The translations under genes were made by a program, and so were the position numbers. A stretch of DNA of 64,000 nt, taken from Bradysia coprophila (lineage: Eukaryota; Arthropoda; Insecta; Diptera; Sciaridae). How positions within the stretch are numbered: position 1 is the stretch's first letter; each line of letters begins with the position of its first letter. Shown in pieces: positions 21,062 to 33,032 of the stretch. The notes beneath the pieces are model-generated. The model was not told the origin of the DNA, made no database searches, and saw only the letters and a list, made by a program, of their open reading frames with translations. The DNA lies in assembly GCF_014529535.1 (NCBI RefSeq), contig NW_023503409.1, positions 9,920,390 through 9,984,389 of the forward strand, written 5' to 3'.

Positions 21062-21330
21062 AAAAGCTTCGAAGAATTTTTTTGAGAGTGGTTTTGGCTT
21101 CTAGGGTCGAAGTCCTTTCTAGGTACCTATAAAAAGTTCCACTAGAAAACACCCCCGATTTCGGTACAGTGAACGACATCTCAAATGTCTCACTGTCAAA
21201 TTTTTCTGAGAATTTTATTGTGTCATTGCAAATTCACAATGACATTCTCTGAAAAAAATGACAGTGAGACATTTGAGATGTCGTTCACTGTAGGCTGTTT
21301 TTCAAAAGAATCTCTCATAATGTAACGAAA
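21062..21330 (-). repeat. Dispersed repeat copy interrupted by a MITE
   Basis: Reverse-complement match to 9085-9210 (AGCTTCGAAGAATTTTTTTG, CTAGGGTCGAAGTCCTTTCT, then GGCTGTTTTTCAAAAGAATC). The match is split at its TA by the 124-bp element at 21167-21290. Confidence 0.7.
21167..21290. mobile_element. 124-bp TA-flanked palindromic MITE with a matching empty site
   Basis: It begins CAGTGAACGACATCTCAAAT and ends with the exact inverse; the arms are about 55-60 bp. TA at 21165-21166 and 21291-21292 is the duplicated target: the related repeat at 9085-9210 has a single TA (9108-9109) at this point. Tc1/mariner-type mobilisation is inferred from the TA target. Confidence 0.85.
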
Positions 21331-21870
21331 TTACATTACCTGGAGACGCACATTACCTGTGTCCGCTGTTTAATTTTCTGTCAGTGTGGTAACGAGAAGC
21401 ATTTTATTGGAGAATGTCTCTCGAGAACTTCGTGATGGACCTCCTGTAGTCACACGGAAATACCAAGAATGTGAATTAGATTGAGACGGATATCCAGCAT
21501 CCAGCTCCTTTGAAAATGGATGCCGAATCGATTTGAATCGAAATAACTGGAAATGGCACTGATCGGCCAAAGTATATTATATCGGCGCACAGGTCTACTT
21601 CAACACTTGTCGAATTGCAACTGATAACAACGAGTATCTTGATTACGTAGTTCAGTTTTGCCGGTTTTTTGTGTCAAAGAGACTATATCTAAATTATCGT
21701 CAAAATAAAGGTAATCTTATCAACGGAAAGAAAAGACAATTTTGTGTCACACATTTTTCGTAGAGCTTCACAGCAACGCCAGTCAGAATTTGGATTTCGC
21801 TACGAGAAATGGTTCAATTAAATGATCTTGAGCGGCAGGTTTGCATCCAGTGATCGGAATTAAAATTTTG
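21331..21870. other. Upstream region of the hydrolase gene
   Basis: It may hold the 5' end of the hydrolase. An ATG at 21809 opens a short frame ending at a possible donor (CGGCAG|GTTTGC), and an upstream TTTTTCGTAG acceptor-like sequence lies before 21764. Neither joins the hydrolase frame with proper phase, so no exon is called. Confidence 0.3.
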
Positions 21871-21874
21871 TAAG

Positions 21875-22825
21875 TTGATCAGTGGCCGAATCTATTTCAA
21901 GGTCGATGAAATCATCATCAACGTACCGTGGGGTCATATTGCCGGGAAATGGTGGGGTTCGAAATCGTGTCGGCCGATTATTCTACTTCATGGTTGGCAG
22001 GACAATGCTGGCTCATTTGATCCGCTTGTTGTCGAGTTACCGAATCACATCAGTTACCTGGCAATCGATTTACCGGGTCATGGACTATCGTCTCGAATAC
22101 CTGATGGAATGATGTACTCAATGGAAACACACTACCTTGCTCTGCTGTTAGTGTTGGAACATTTCAAATGGGACAAAGTGTCGTTGATGAGTCATTCGCT
22201 GGGATCAGTGGTGGCATTTTATTTTGCGGCGAATTTTCCCGACAAATGCGATCTTCTCATTGGACTCGACGGATTGAAGCCAATTAACATAAATTACGAC
22301 ATTTTGAATCGATATTTTTCTTTCGGTGTGCTACAAGCCATCAAAGCCGACATTCGTAATCGAGACGACAGTGAGCCACCATCGTACACATTCGACGAAC
22401 TGTTGGATAAAGTGAAAGCGGGCGTTTTCATGGAAATTAGCAGGGAAGCTGCACCGTATCTTCTTAAACGCGCAGTAAAACCGTCACAGCTCTATCCGAA
22501 CAAATTTTATTTCACTCGAGACGATCGATTGAGAGCATCCACCGTGCCAATGCAGTCACACGAAGCGACTGTGAAATTTGCCAAAAATATCACTTCTCCC
22601 TACTGTTTTATAGAGGCATCGGAGAGTGCTGCCATGTTGGGGGCATTCGAAGATCCAAAGTATTACGACGAGATTATGGAAATTATGCATGAAAATCCGA
22701 ATTTCGAAAAGCATCGGGTCATTGGTGGTCATCACGTTCATTTGAATGAGTGCAATAAGGTCAGTGGAATTATTTCGTCCTTCATCAATAAATACCGACC
22801 ACCAAGTGTGTTGAGTAAATTGTAA
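21875..22825 (+). CDS. Alpha/beta hydrolase, kraken / serine hydrolase-like (SERHL) family
   Basis: The open frame of about 316 codons has no stop. The domain starts VPWGHIAGKWWG and continues with the oxyanion-region LLHGWQDN (HG at about residues 39-40), DLPGHGLS, the nucleophile elbow MSHSLGS (Ser about 108) and the C-terminal GGHHVHLNE, whose His (about 286-289) would complete the triad. This order fits SERHL/kraken hydrolases, probably acting on small esters or lipids in the cytosol or peroxisome. The first in-frame start-like codon is TTG (21875), so the true start is probably in an upstream exon. TGATCAG just before TGGCCG could be a phase-2 acceptor. The stop is TAA at 22823-22825. 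Confidence 0.8.
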   Translation: MISGRIYFKVDEIIINVPWGHIAGKWWGSKSCRPIILLHGWQDNAGSFDPLVVELPNHISYLAIDLPGHGLSSRIPDGMMYSMETHYLALLLVLEHFKWDKVSLMSHSLGSVVAFYFAANFPDKCDLLIGLDGLKPININYDILNRYFSFGVLQAIKADIRNRDDSEPPSYTFDELLDKVKAGVFMEISREAAPYLLKRAVKPSQLYPNKFYFTRDDRLRASTVPMQSHEATVKFAKNITSPYCFIEASESAAMLGAFEDPKYYDEIMEIMHENPNFEKHRVIGGHHVHLNECNKVSGIISSFINKYRPPSVLSKL

Positions 22826-23030
22826 CAAATGTAAACATGAGCCAGAAATGAATGCTACACATGTGTCTGCCGACACTTTATGTTTTCATTCGTATGCTCT
22901 TTTGTAACCTTTTCCCTGGTCTTCCAACTTTACTGCGCTGTATCAATAATCCAGTGACCTATGAGAAATTGCAATTTAAATACCCGAAACATAACATTTT
23001 ACAAATCTTTAAGTGGCGCTAATAAACGTA

Positions 23031-23036
23031 AAGTAT
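23031..23036 (+). terminator. Candidate polyadenylation signal of the hydrolase gene
   Basis: AATAAA lies about 206 bp downstream of the hydrolase stop and is the first canonical signal after it. Confidence 0.45.
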
Positions 23037-25157
23037 AGGAAGAAATGTATAACACTCAGTGAATGAATACGACCCCATCAACAACTGAATATGTATAATA
23101 CAAATTCCCCGCCTTCAACAATTCAATAAAACCTGAAAACAATATGCAGAAAGCTTTAAACTACGAGCACTTTCGAGCAAAATGAAAATATGTTTTCGAA
23201 AGTTGTGGGTTTTAACACTTGGTTATAACTGCATAAGCTTTCCATGGCTGGTCAACGACATCATGTTTGTCGATATATATTGCAGCGCCTATTCTTATAC
23301 ACATTCCCGAATAAATGTAAAAACGAATAAATATGCCTAAAGCTTTAAAAGGCAGAAACCTTACAACGTTTTCTATTCATTAACGCATGATGAGTGTTAA
23401 AGTAACAACAAAGTCAGCACTCTGGATGAATTGCAAAATTCATTGCAATGATGGTACCGAATGTCATCCATTAATGAATTTTAGGTGGCAAACATTTCCT
23501 CAGGACCATATGGGCCCTTGCCTTTTTTTCAAATTTAAACTCATACATAGACGCAACTTCCGAGTGAAATTTACTACCTGCCTTTCAGGAGCCAGTTCAG
23601 GCCTGGTGACAACAGACAATGTGGCTCGCTTGTGTTGTTTTATAAAAATTCTGTAGCAAGCTTTGTAACTGACCCTCAAAAATAGTGAAACAACAGGTCA
23701 TACCGTGGTAAGCTTTCTGTTTGTGAAATGTTAATTTGGAATTAGCGAGACGATCAGTACAATGATGCTTGGTGTAATCGTTTAAATTTGTAATCAACAT
23801 ACTGAAGCGGAATTTTCTGTCACCTTTATTCTTCCACAAATTGTTATATTACGCAACCGTTGTTCTCCTATAAGATGAAACCGATTTGTAGCAATTACTG
23901 ATTACGTGATCTTCAAAATCGATAACGCCAGACATAATATCAAGATAATAAACTATCCCGAAACGAGTTCTATTGCACCGTTCGGTGTGTGTGCATTCAC
24001 TATATAAATTGAACTGAATAAATTTGAAATGTTCAAAAACGAGAATTTAATTCATTTCACATGAGAGATGTGTGTTACAAAATCTATCAGGAAACGAATA
24101 TCCGTGAAAACGAAAGTTTTGAACGGTATTTTATAACCGACTGGATTCGTTCTCTAGTTACTCGAAGAAAAACACAAAATTTTCTCGCATAAACGAGATG
24201 CTATAAATGATGTCTGGACCAGTTTTTTAGCGATTTATTTGATCGAGCAGCAAATATGTGTCATTTGGAAAGTAAACTTACACTTTTCTTGAGATTCTGT
24301 TTTTTTTTATGAATCATTCATAGAGTGTGTGCCGATGTAGTCTATCTGAAAATTACTCGCTTAAAATAAATGCACCGCAGCCTTTACCGTAATTAAGTAA
24401 ATTGTTTGCAATTAAACACATTATCTAATATCAATTAGCGGATGTATTATGCAGAAAAGTAGTATGATCAATTGGGAGTTTTAAAGAAAATGTAATCATT
24501 AGACTCTGGCAATTTAAATTTATTTACCTTAGTTCAAATCGGTAATAAATGGAGCGTACAGCTATTCTGATTATCTAAATGAAATGAACATCATTAACCA
24601 CTACAATGAGTGAGTTACGTTGACTTGAGTAATTTCTTTGAATAAGCAATAACAAATGTGTTAGTATTCTCACATCATATGCAGAAATCAGGAAAAATCT
24701 TGCAGTTAGACCAGTAAGACCATTCCATTTTCTACGTATGGCATACAGACGACATACAGACGAGTAAAGAGAGCTCACTTCTCTTAAAGTTATGGCATGT
24801 GACGAATCATTGAAAATCTTATTAAAGCCCTTTTCCTTACTACTTACTTCCGTAATAAAAACATTTCACTCAGAACGACAAATAAGCTTCACAAAATTGT
24901 TTAAAGGGCTTGATCTGCTCAAGATGAAACAAAAATTACATTTTCTAAAAATTTCTCAAAAATTTTTATGTTTCGAATTCTTCTTGAAATTATGGGCTCA
25001 ATAACGGTTAATTTGACCTAAGTCATGATGCATCTTGGAAACAAAATTCTAATTTTGAACGCCATCGAATTTAATGTTATATTAAAATGCACTTTGGCCT
25101 GTTGTCGACTTTTTTTTTCGTAAAAAGTGTTCTACTTAAAAATTAGTTGAAAGTAGG
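23037..25157. other. Intergenic DNA
   Basis: AT-rich, without recognised genes or obvious repeat structure. The open frames near 23387-23839 overlap on both strands and have no domain-like features. Confidence 0.4.
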
Positions 25158-25300
25158 GTTCCCATTCGTCCTCTTTTTAGAGGACATGTCCTCTTTTTTC
25201 GTCTCGTTCTTCTTTTTTACAAAAATTCTAAGAACATCACTTTTTTGAAGAAGACGTCCTCTTTGTCCTCTTTTTTTCAGATCTTCTTCTTTTTCAAGTA
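25158..25300. repeat. CT-rich degenerate repeat with GTCCTCTTT motifs
   Basis: GTCCTCTTTTTAGAGGACAT and GTCCTCTTTGTCCTCTTTTT recur over about 140 bp, with one local AGAGGACATGTCCTCT palindrome. No gene is seen. Confidence 0.6.
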
Positions 25301-25557
25301 AATTTGATGCAGCTCATACCTAAAGAACAAAAAAATTTCGCTGCGCGGCATTGCCTAATAATCTTCTTTGTCAGATAATCTCTGAAAGGTAATACAACGA
25401 ACTCTTCATCACAAAAAAAAATTTAGCTCGCTCCGCTCGCATTCTTTACCACATATATTCATACATTAAATTAAAAGTTAGTCATTTTACAAGAACAGTG
25501 TAGCATTGTTTGAGATACCAAAGATCACGCAAGGATAAGGTAAAACGAAGTCTGTAT

Positions 25558-26376
25558 CAGGCATGAGCGCCGCCGAAAATAAGCCGCCGCCGGCCATTTT
25601 TGAGCAAGCCGCGCCGCAGCCGAGCCGGTGCCAAAAACACGGCTCAAGCCGGCTTGAAACGGCTGGAAAATGAAATAAAGATTTCGAAAGGTGAATGGGT
25701 GAAATAATTTTGAAAACCGAGATTCCTGTTGATCCTAAGCAGCTCAAGTACATTTTGAATTTTTTTTTTCAAAATTAAGAAAATTTTGAAAATTTTCTTG
25801 AATTTTCATGAATTTTCCAGAATGGTATATTACGTCCTCGCTTCTAAGTTTGTTGTTTTGGTAAGTATGACCTTTGCGGAACGAGCCGAAGGCGCACAAT
25901 CAGTTAATTCACAAATTTGAGTAAACTTTATCGATCTTTGCGAATTTTCTCGATTTTTTTTCTTTTCAATTTTTACTTGATTTTCGTGAGCTTTCGATTT
26001 CTTCTCGAAAACCATTTTCTTAATGAGTTAAATGAGTGTACCGGAGCATGATTTTCCATTTAGTTCAAGTTTTGAGGCAATAAAACTTGACGTGTTAGTG
26101 AACCTTAGACTTAGAGACTTGCTTGTAACAAGACCGGTTCCACTTGCACTTTGAACAACCTAATCTACCTACATTTTCGCTTTCCGTACAATTTCATTTT
26201 CATGCTTACTAGTTCATTTTCCATGAATTTATCTAAACGTTTTTATTTTGAAAAAAAGTTAAAAGGAACCTCCAGCCGAGCCGTTTTAAGCCGGCTCAAG
26301 CCGACTTTTTCGCCGCCGCCGAGAAATTTTTTTCGGCTAGCCGCCGCAGAGGTTTCTCCGTCGGCGCTCATGCCCG
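25558..26376. mobile_element. Non-autonomous hAT-type element, 819 bp, 8-bp target duplication
   Basis: The ends are CAGGCATGAGCGCCGCCG and, inverted, CGGGCATGAGCGCCGACG. The identical 8-bp GTCTGTAT flanks it at 25550-25557 and 26377-26384. Subterminal regions on both sides are rich in AGCCGGCTCAAGCCG-like palindromes, strikingly GC-rich against the AT-rich surroundings. The middle is AT-rich (AAATTTTCTTGAATTTTC). No transposase remains. An 8-bp duplication and CAG-type ends are hAT features. Confidence 0.82.
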
Positions 26377-26782
26377 GTCTGTATACAGGTAATATGAAGT
26401 GGATGCTATCACTGAGAAGGAATCCAAAAGAATATTAGTAAGATTTCAGTGCATATTGCACAGAGCATTTTTGATTTTTCTGTTTTCTGTTTTTCTGTTT
26501 CTGCATGAACTGTGGTGTAAACTACACAATAGTTGCACAAAGTGCATGTACAGTCGCTGTAATTCCGCGTCAGAAATTCACTTTTCGTCCTCTTTTTTGA
26601 ATGTGAAGGCTGAAAGTGAAACTGTTAAAATGTAAAATTTAAAAAAAAAATCGGAAAAATGATCAGCGAACTCGGACGGTATGTGCCTTTTGGATTCAAA
26701 TTAAAATTTAAAATTGCTCCGCCCTTGCATTTACTATTTCGTAGCAAAAACCATTGCATTGTCTTACCTCTTGCAGGTGTTA

Positions 26783-26887
26783 GGGAATCTCGCGCCGCGT
26801 CATTCACAATAACTCACAAAGTGACATCTTCCTTATACAAAATGTGTCAAAATGTGAATTATTGTGAATGACGCGGCGCGAGATTCC
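26783..26887. mobile_element. 105-bp palindromic MITE flanked by TA
   Basis: GGAATCTCGCGCCGCGTCAT is mirrored by ATGACGCGGCGCGAGATTCC; the arms are about 33 bp (through TCACAATAA). TA lies at 26781-26782 and 26888-26889. The GC-rich arm ends are unusual here. Confidence 0.75.
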
Positions 26888-26889
26888 TA

Positions 26890-29030
26890 GCAGCCAATTC
26901 CCCTCATCCGTGGAGCTATTATTTGTTCTAGAATTCAAAATTCACGACAAAACTGGACTACTGCACTATAAACAGGGCGGGAGCCTACTAGTCCATGGTT
27001 TCAAATTTATGTGCCATATCACTTACACTTACTTACAAATCGATGTCTTATTACGGACTAATATACACTCGCGGAATTTTGAAAACCGACACTGTTTCTG
27101 TTTTCCGTGTGTGTACACCTGACGCTCTCAATTTATAAATAAGGGAAGTGCACTTAATCAACATCACTTCAGTCTATTTGACTTTTCGCTTCTCGTTTAT
27201 TGCCCATGCCATAGAGTTATTACTCTATGGTCCATGCAGTCAATTTACCAGTCTTTTAATGTACATGGAATCTCTTTATCGACGTATGATTTGGAAATAT
27301 TTATATTCAATTGAATGATAGAAAACCATGATCTACCTTCGATATGACACTGTTATGTGTCCTGCTATTTATGCTGAGCAATTACTCAAAATGTTCATCC
27401 AAATGGAATGCGAATAAATTAAAATTTTATTAATTCAAAATCGAGATGATAAAATTGCGTCAAATAGCATATAATTGCACGATTGTTCCGATTCAGTGTG
27501 AAAAAAGAACCTAAAACAACAATTATCTCAACGGACAATTTTATTCTCGTTATTATGTGAACCAGATTCGTTTAATTGGGCAAATAATCAATTTTGATAT
27601 CTAATGACCCGCAATATCAACCGAGTATGTACACTTTGTGGACCTTTATGGTTTTTGAATTTAATTGGACTATTTTTCGCTTGACAATTGTATAATGGAA
27701 ATGACTGGAGGGATCGACACAGGTATTATTACGACATATGTTTCTTTTCAGCGTGTTTAATGCACACAAAATGAAGTAAGTAGACCGCATATGAGCCGAT
27801 TTTTTCTTACTTCTTCCGTGCATGTGCGTGAATCTCTTATATGAGGTGTAGACTTTCATCATGTTTTGAAAGAGGCTAATTATTGGAACTAGACATTTAT
27901 TATAGCTGCACACATGGTTAACATTTATCATTGATATTATGTCTCGTCATGGCGTTATGTTCAGTCATTTCAATTGTGCATCTCGAAATCCTTAACATTT
28001 AACAACAGAAGAGCAGAATTGATAAGTACTTATGCACTTAAGGTCAGGCGCAATTTAATTATGTTAAAAAACAATAAGAATTTCAATAATACGATCCGCT
28101 CGGACATCGATTACGTGCGATGCGAAAGATGTTTTCAATTTGCCTTTTTTAAATGTTATTCCAATGTATTCAATTACGCATGGAACGGACATAATCAGCA
28201 CAGTTCAGTCTGTCAGAATGACGCAATTGCGATAGATGGTTTAATTTTCATTGCAGTTATGAAGAGTCGTCTTGGACGCTGCAAAAACAACTATCGAATC
28301 GAACGTTTATGTAATCGGTAAACTCATTTTGTATTGATTTTATATCGCTGGTGCATTATGGAATTTTGCGTAAAGAAAATAGTAATTATGATGCATGTAA
28401 TGATCTTTGGTCAACAAAACATAATTTATTTCATGTCAACAAGGTAATAAGTTACATATGTGCTCACAGAAGTAGTAGCAGCTATTTCTTGATATTGTTG
28501 ACCTATTCCATAGAAGTAAAATGTAACGCTCGTCGTGTCGGTAAAGTAATCTGTAAAACTGTAAACAACTAAAGACACTTATAATAGAAAGACTTAAATG
28601 AAAATCGAAACCATTTTTCATTTGAAAAACAATTTGAGCTATTTTATTCAACGGTTTTTGAATCTGTTTTTTTTTTTCAAATTCACTCGCACAGACTTCC
28701 TTTCACCTTGATAACATAGCCACTTATATATGATACGTTCACATACTTATTTTTCTTCTTTCCGATGCTAATAACATTTGAAGTACTAAAGGAATTAAAT
28801 TTATGACATGTTCAGTGAACGTGTGCGATGAGCTGAACAAATTCTAAATTTAGTACTTCATTTGTTGGACGTATTGCATTAAATTTAAGAGAAAGCATAG
28901 TGAACCCAATTCTTTAAACTGCGATCATATCGTCTGCTTTCTTTCAATCCGAGTAAAGATTGATACGAAAATTCTACTACTTCAAAAGTTTCACTATGTC
29001 GTTAAGAGGAAGAGGCTGGAGTATCCATGC
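26890..29030. other. Intergenic DNA
   Basis: No gene is supported. A weak inverted repeat at about 28776-28858 pairs TTTGAAGTACTAAAGGAATT with an AAATTTAGTACTTCA segment. Confidence 0.4.
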
Positions 29031-29440
29031 CATTAGTCGTATAAATTTATACGTCAGAGAGAGCGTTTTTCGCCTCTGTCAGTTTTTCTATTTTGCGATT
29101 TAGTATGGAAATGAAAACTAAAATTGAGATATGCTTGCTGTTTTAAGTGGTTTTTCATATTTTTTTGGACCAAAATGTTTTAAAATGTGTTTGGAATCGA
29201 TTGGAATTAACAGATTGTGTGAAAATATTTTTTTCTATTTTATTATTTTGGTAATGTCAATCGATTTCAAACACATTTTAAAACATTTTGGTCCCAAAAA
29301 ATTAGAAAAACCACTTAAAACAGCAAAGATATCTCAATTTTAGTTTTCATTTCCATACTAAATCGCAAAATAGAAAAACTGACAGATCGTAACAAAGGAG
29401 AAAAAAGCTCTCTCTGACGTATAAATTTATACGACTAATG
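29031..29440. mobile_element. 410-bp foldback element with about 175-bp arms
   Basis: It begins CATTAGTCGTATAAATTTAT and ends with the exact inverse. The arms extend through CGATTTAGTATGGAAATGAA, CACTTAAAACAGCA and AAACACATTTTAAAACATTT. The terminal part contains a 16-bp self-palindrome (CGTATAAATTTATACG). No clear target duplication. Confidence 0.8.
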
Positions 29441-30605
29441 ACGTGGATTGCAGCACAATAATTTAAAAACAAAGGAAACAAAAGAATGACGATTGTATAG
29501 TCTAAAAGATACGATTCAAAGGTGTAGAAAGCTGTGTAGAAATCTGACGTACGAACCCTTCTTCCTAATGCGAAATAAGGTAAGCGAGGGTATAGCTGAC
29601 CGTGCAGGTGTACCTGACCAGCTACATTATTTATCAGTTTTGGAAAATAATTACGAATGAAAATACGCAAATTAACGTTATAATTAATCTTTAGAGCCTA
29701 AAGATTAATTTTTTCATGAAAATAATGCGAGTATTATGTTTACTTATTTGATAAAACCATAAAATGAAACCAGTGCACCATCTCAGTACAAAGTTGCACA
29801 TTTCTTAAGAAAATCGTAAGATCGGTGTGGTCTAATTTATGGTTTTTATTGACAAAAGAATTATTAATGGACAAAGTTTTGGTGTTTTTAGGTAGTAAAT
29901 AGTTCGACAATTAATATTATTAACATAAACAGCGTCTAAAAGTTAATATTTGATTAATTACATGGTGGTGAAAACATTGCATCATAAATATGCCATGTTT
30001 GTGTAGTTGACCGCACCAAATTCCGTACATTTTACTTCATGTGACAAATTCACCTTTTCCATGTGCATTGTTGTGTACAAAATGATGTGATTAAAATTCG
30101 TTGATATTTTGTGTTTTTATGCGTTTTCATCATTGAAATTGGTTAATATCAGTGAATTACGAGTGAAAATGTGTCGAATAATGCGAAATTATTGCGAAAA
30201 ATGTGAAAAATGTCTTAATTTTGTAGCGGTCAACTACTGCAACAAGACTGGTCAGGTATAAAAACATCCGTTTTTTAGTGGTCAGCTACTGCATCAAAAA
30301 CAGTGCTTCAGTAAAATCAGTTTTTTACAATAAAAATTAATTAATTGTCAATATTTCTGATATTCTACGGAATGGGAACAGATCAAATTAAATTCTGACG
30401 AAGGAAAAACTTAGCTTCATCGAAATCATCCTGAGATACTGATGACCAAAGTTGAAAAATTGCTTAGCCGGTCAGCTACTACCTCGCTTACCTTATCAGC
30501 TAAGAACCTCAAATGTTTTCGAATGACTTTTATGATTAAATGACTCCTGTATTGCCCTCGAGTAACAACAGTGCACTCAGTAAACAAATGACTCTAAAAA
30601 ATAGT
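29441..30605. other. Intergenic DNA
   Basis: Partial repeats of GTCAGCTACTGC and GGTCAGCTAC phrases occur near 30235-30485. No gene is recognised. Confidence 0.35.
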
Positions 30606-30606
30606 T

Positions 30607-30710
30607 GTGTCTGTTGTGGACGGTATCTTTTAGACTATTTCGCGAGTTGTAGCCCGAACGAAGTAGTGGCGACAGGCGAAAGTGCCAAAAAAAACGTCCA
30701 CAACCGATGC
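30607..30710. mobile_element. Short copy of the GTGTCTGTTGTGGACG MITE
   Basis: GTGTCTGTTGTGGACGGTAT at the left and CGTCCACAACCGATGCG at the right bound about 104 bp. The interior (TTTCGCGAGTTGTAGCCCGA) matches, inverted, the right part of the copy at 14562-14761. Confidence 0.65.
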
Positions 30711-30836
30711 GAAAATAAATTTTAGAAGCAGATGTAAAGGCCTAATTCAAATTTTTCTTTTGTTCTCCAACTATAGTAAAAGCTGTGAATAGACCGTGTG
30801 AAGTATAAAAAATTTATTTTTAATTCATGTAGATTA

Positions 30837-31066
30837 CAGTCAACGGCAGTCAATTTTCAGCATAAATTTGCTTCAGCTGTTTTTCAGCTGATCCACACAT
30901 ACAATCAAAACTGGTTTTACTTGTTCATACGGTTCAAGCTGCTACACGCACGCGCACGATAGTGGTAAAACCGTATAAAGACGTATAAACGGTTGTGATT
31001 GTTTGTATGGATCAGCTGAAAAACAGCTGGAGCTAATTTATGCTGAAAATTGACTGCCTTTGACTG
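30837..31066. mobile_element. 230-bp MITE with CAGTCAACGGCAGTCAATTT termini, TA-flanked
   Basis: The terminal inverted repeats of about 43 bp (CAGTCAACGGCAGTCAATTT continuing to CAGCTG) bound the element, with TA at 30835-30836 and 31067-31068. Internal inverted CACACATACAATCAAAAC/GTTGTGATTGTTTGTATG and CGGTATAAAG-like pieces follow. A second copy lies at 41487-41708. Confidence 0.8.
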
Positions 31067-31068
31067 TA

Positions 31069-32917
31069 TTATTCTGTAGAACAAATGTGTGTACAGAATT
31101 TTTGAAAAGCGTCTGCTTGATTTTATATCTCACTTTGAAAGCTGTAATTTGAATGAGACTAAAAGGATATCCGAACCATTCTAATTCATTCTAATTGGAT
31201 TCTTACTAAGATTCTAATAAGTGGGATGGCATCGGGATGGCAACAATATTTTTCAATAATTTCTATAAAAAGAATTAAATATTTTTTTCAATGGTTTTCA
31301 TGGTAAATCTTCTTTTTATTGAAAAATGAAACTTTTTTCTCAAAATCGCACACGGTCTATTTAGGGTTAACTTCCAACTTTTTCGATATCAACATACGGT
31401 CACATAAACTTAAACTTTGAAGAAGTCATTCAGATTTTGATCATAAGTCCATACAATTCACGCCGTATGAACCGAAAAATACATTTCAACGCGTTATTGT
31501 ATGAAAATGACGCTGCGTTAGAAAGACTTGCTTGAGAAAATTTTCGAATTTCGAACGCACGTACGGAGTGAATTCGCCCCAGTAGAAGTAAATTGAAATT
31601 TTATCAATTTGAAAAACAAACAAACAAAAAACGATAACCGTTGCCCAGTTCCTGGATGAAGATAAGAAGTACTTCTCGCATCGAATACTGTCATGTGATG
31701 AATGTTTCAATTCTACGAGTAAAACCGACAATCTGAGAGCACTGTAGGCTAACGCATTGTTCGTCTTAGTCCAATAATTATGAAATTATGTTTTAATATG
31801 TTGGTGGCCTATGAACACATTAGATAAATTGAACCATTGACAGAGTGTCTAGCATGAGAAAACTTAAAGTACGTAACTTTTCTGCAATTTCCACATAATA
31901 TGTGAGACTGTATCAATGACTGGGATTGTAGATCGTATTATTAAGTTAAAACAAGAACTGCGTAACGCAGAGCCCGGTTTTCATAATATTAAGTTACAAA
32001 TTCATTAAGCTTGATGACATAACGTGCACAACTAAAAATGTTTACCAACACAACACGTCTTTCCGAAAAGGCTTTTATTGTTTTATTACAGAAAAAATAA
32101 ACACAGAAAACAAAAACAAAACTGAATCACTTGTTTCGTTTTACATTAAAACATATTTGTCCGATTATACAATCGCATAATACACTTGGTATGTGTGATG
32201 TTTTGCTCATATATAAAAAATTAAAAAAAACATCTCGCTGGTGCAGTTGGATGCATTATATATGCGTTCAAAAAATGCAAATTCTACAAAATAAAAACAA
32301 AAATCTTTCACTTTATCCGTCGCATGGAAAAATTGAAAATTGAATTAATCAGATATCCGTACATGTATTGCCATCAATCATCCATCATGGATAAATCATG
32401 TTATTATTTTGCAATTTTAATTACACGAACACATATCGCATCATTTGTTTGTTTTACGCTGGAGATTGTTGTTCGTAATATTTAATAGATAAAATGCACT
32501 TACGCATGCAATCCGAGTTATGCCATTGTTTTGGTTATTATTATCAAGTCAACAATTAAAACAGAGATTTTGATGAAAATGCCGCACTCTCTGTAGGTTC
32601 AACTCACCATTTTTAACCGAAGAAGGAAATTGATTTTGACTTGAACGTGCTTTAATTCCACAAAATCGGCGAGTGGGGACACAGCAATAAACGATCTGAG
32701 CTTCGAAAGGGTGATCTTGATACAAAAATGTAAAATTTTATAGACCATTGCAGCAACAACAACAACAACAACAAAAAGTGCATTGGTCGTTTTAATAGTG
32801 CAGTGGGACATATCTGTATGTGCACAGTCGCATTTTATAGTATATGGTAGGGGACAATGTTCATTGAACAAAATATACTCGCGTTTAAGGTAGCAATCAA
32901 CGATATTGTTTGAGGCA
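31069..32917. other. Intergenic DNA
   Basis: No gene is supported. A CAA microsatellite (about 32752-32774) lies near the right end. The minus-strand frame at 31486-31731 has no start or splice context and was not called. Confidence 0.4.
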
Positions 32918-32925
32918 TATATAAA
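32918..32925 (+). promoter_or_regulatory. TATA box of the second His-rich gene
   Basis: TATATAAA lies about 115 bp upstream of the ATG at 33033, giving an expected 5' leader of about 80-85 nt. Confidence 0.6.
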
Positions 32926-33032
32926 CCAGATCACCCAGTTAGATGGTCATCATATCGCATCAAGTCATAGCGTAAAGAAGTGTAAAGAAGGATTATTTTC
33001 GTAAACTAAATACCACCAGCATTTAACTAAAA

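Noticed and set aside
20713-21063. 116-codon open frame with repeated PHTTMYGSC motif
   Set aside because: It lies in a palindrome with the same block on both strands, and copy differences do not favour synonymous change. Kept as a repeat.
27974-28321. 115-codon open frame
   Set aside because: No hydrophobic, zinc-finger or other pattern that repeats or aligns with a known family.
31486-31731. Minus-strand frame with YFYWGEFTPYVRSKFENFL
   Set aside because: Looks somewhat protein-like, but there is no start context, second exon or family match that I can support.
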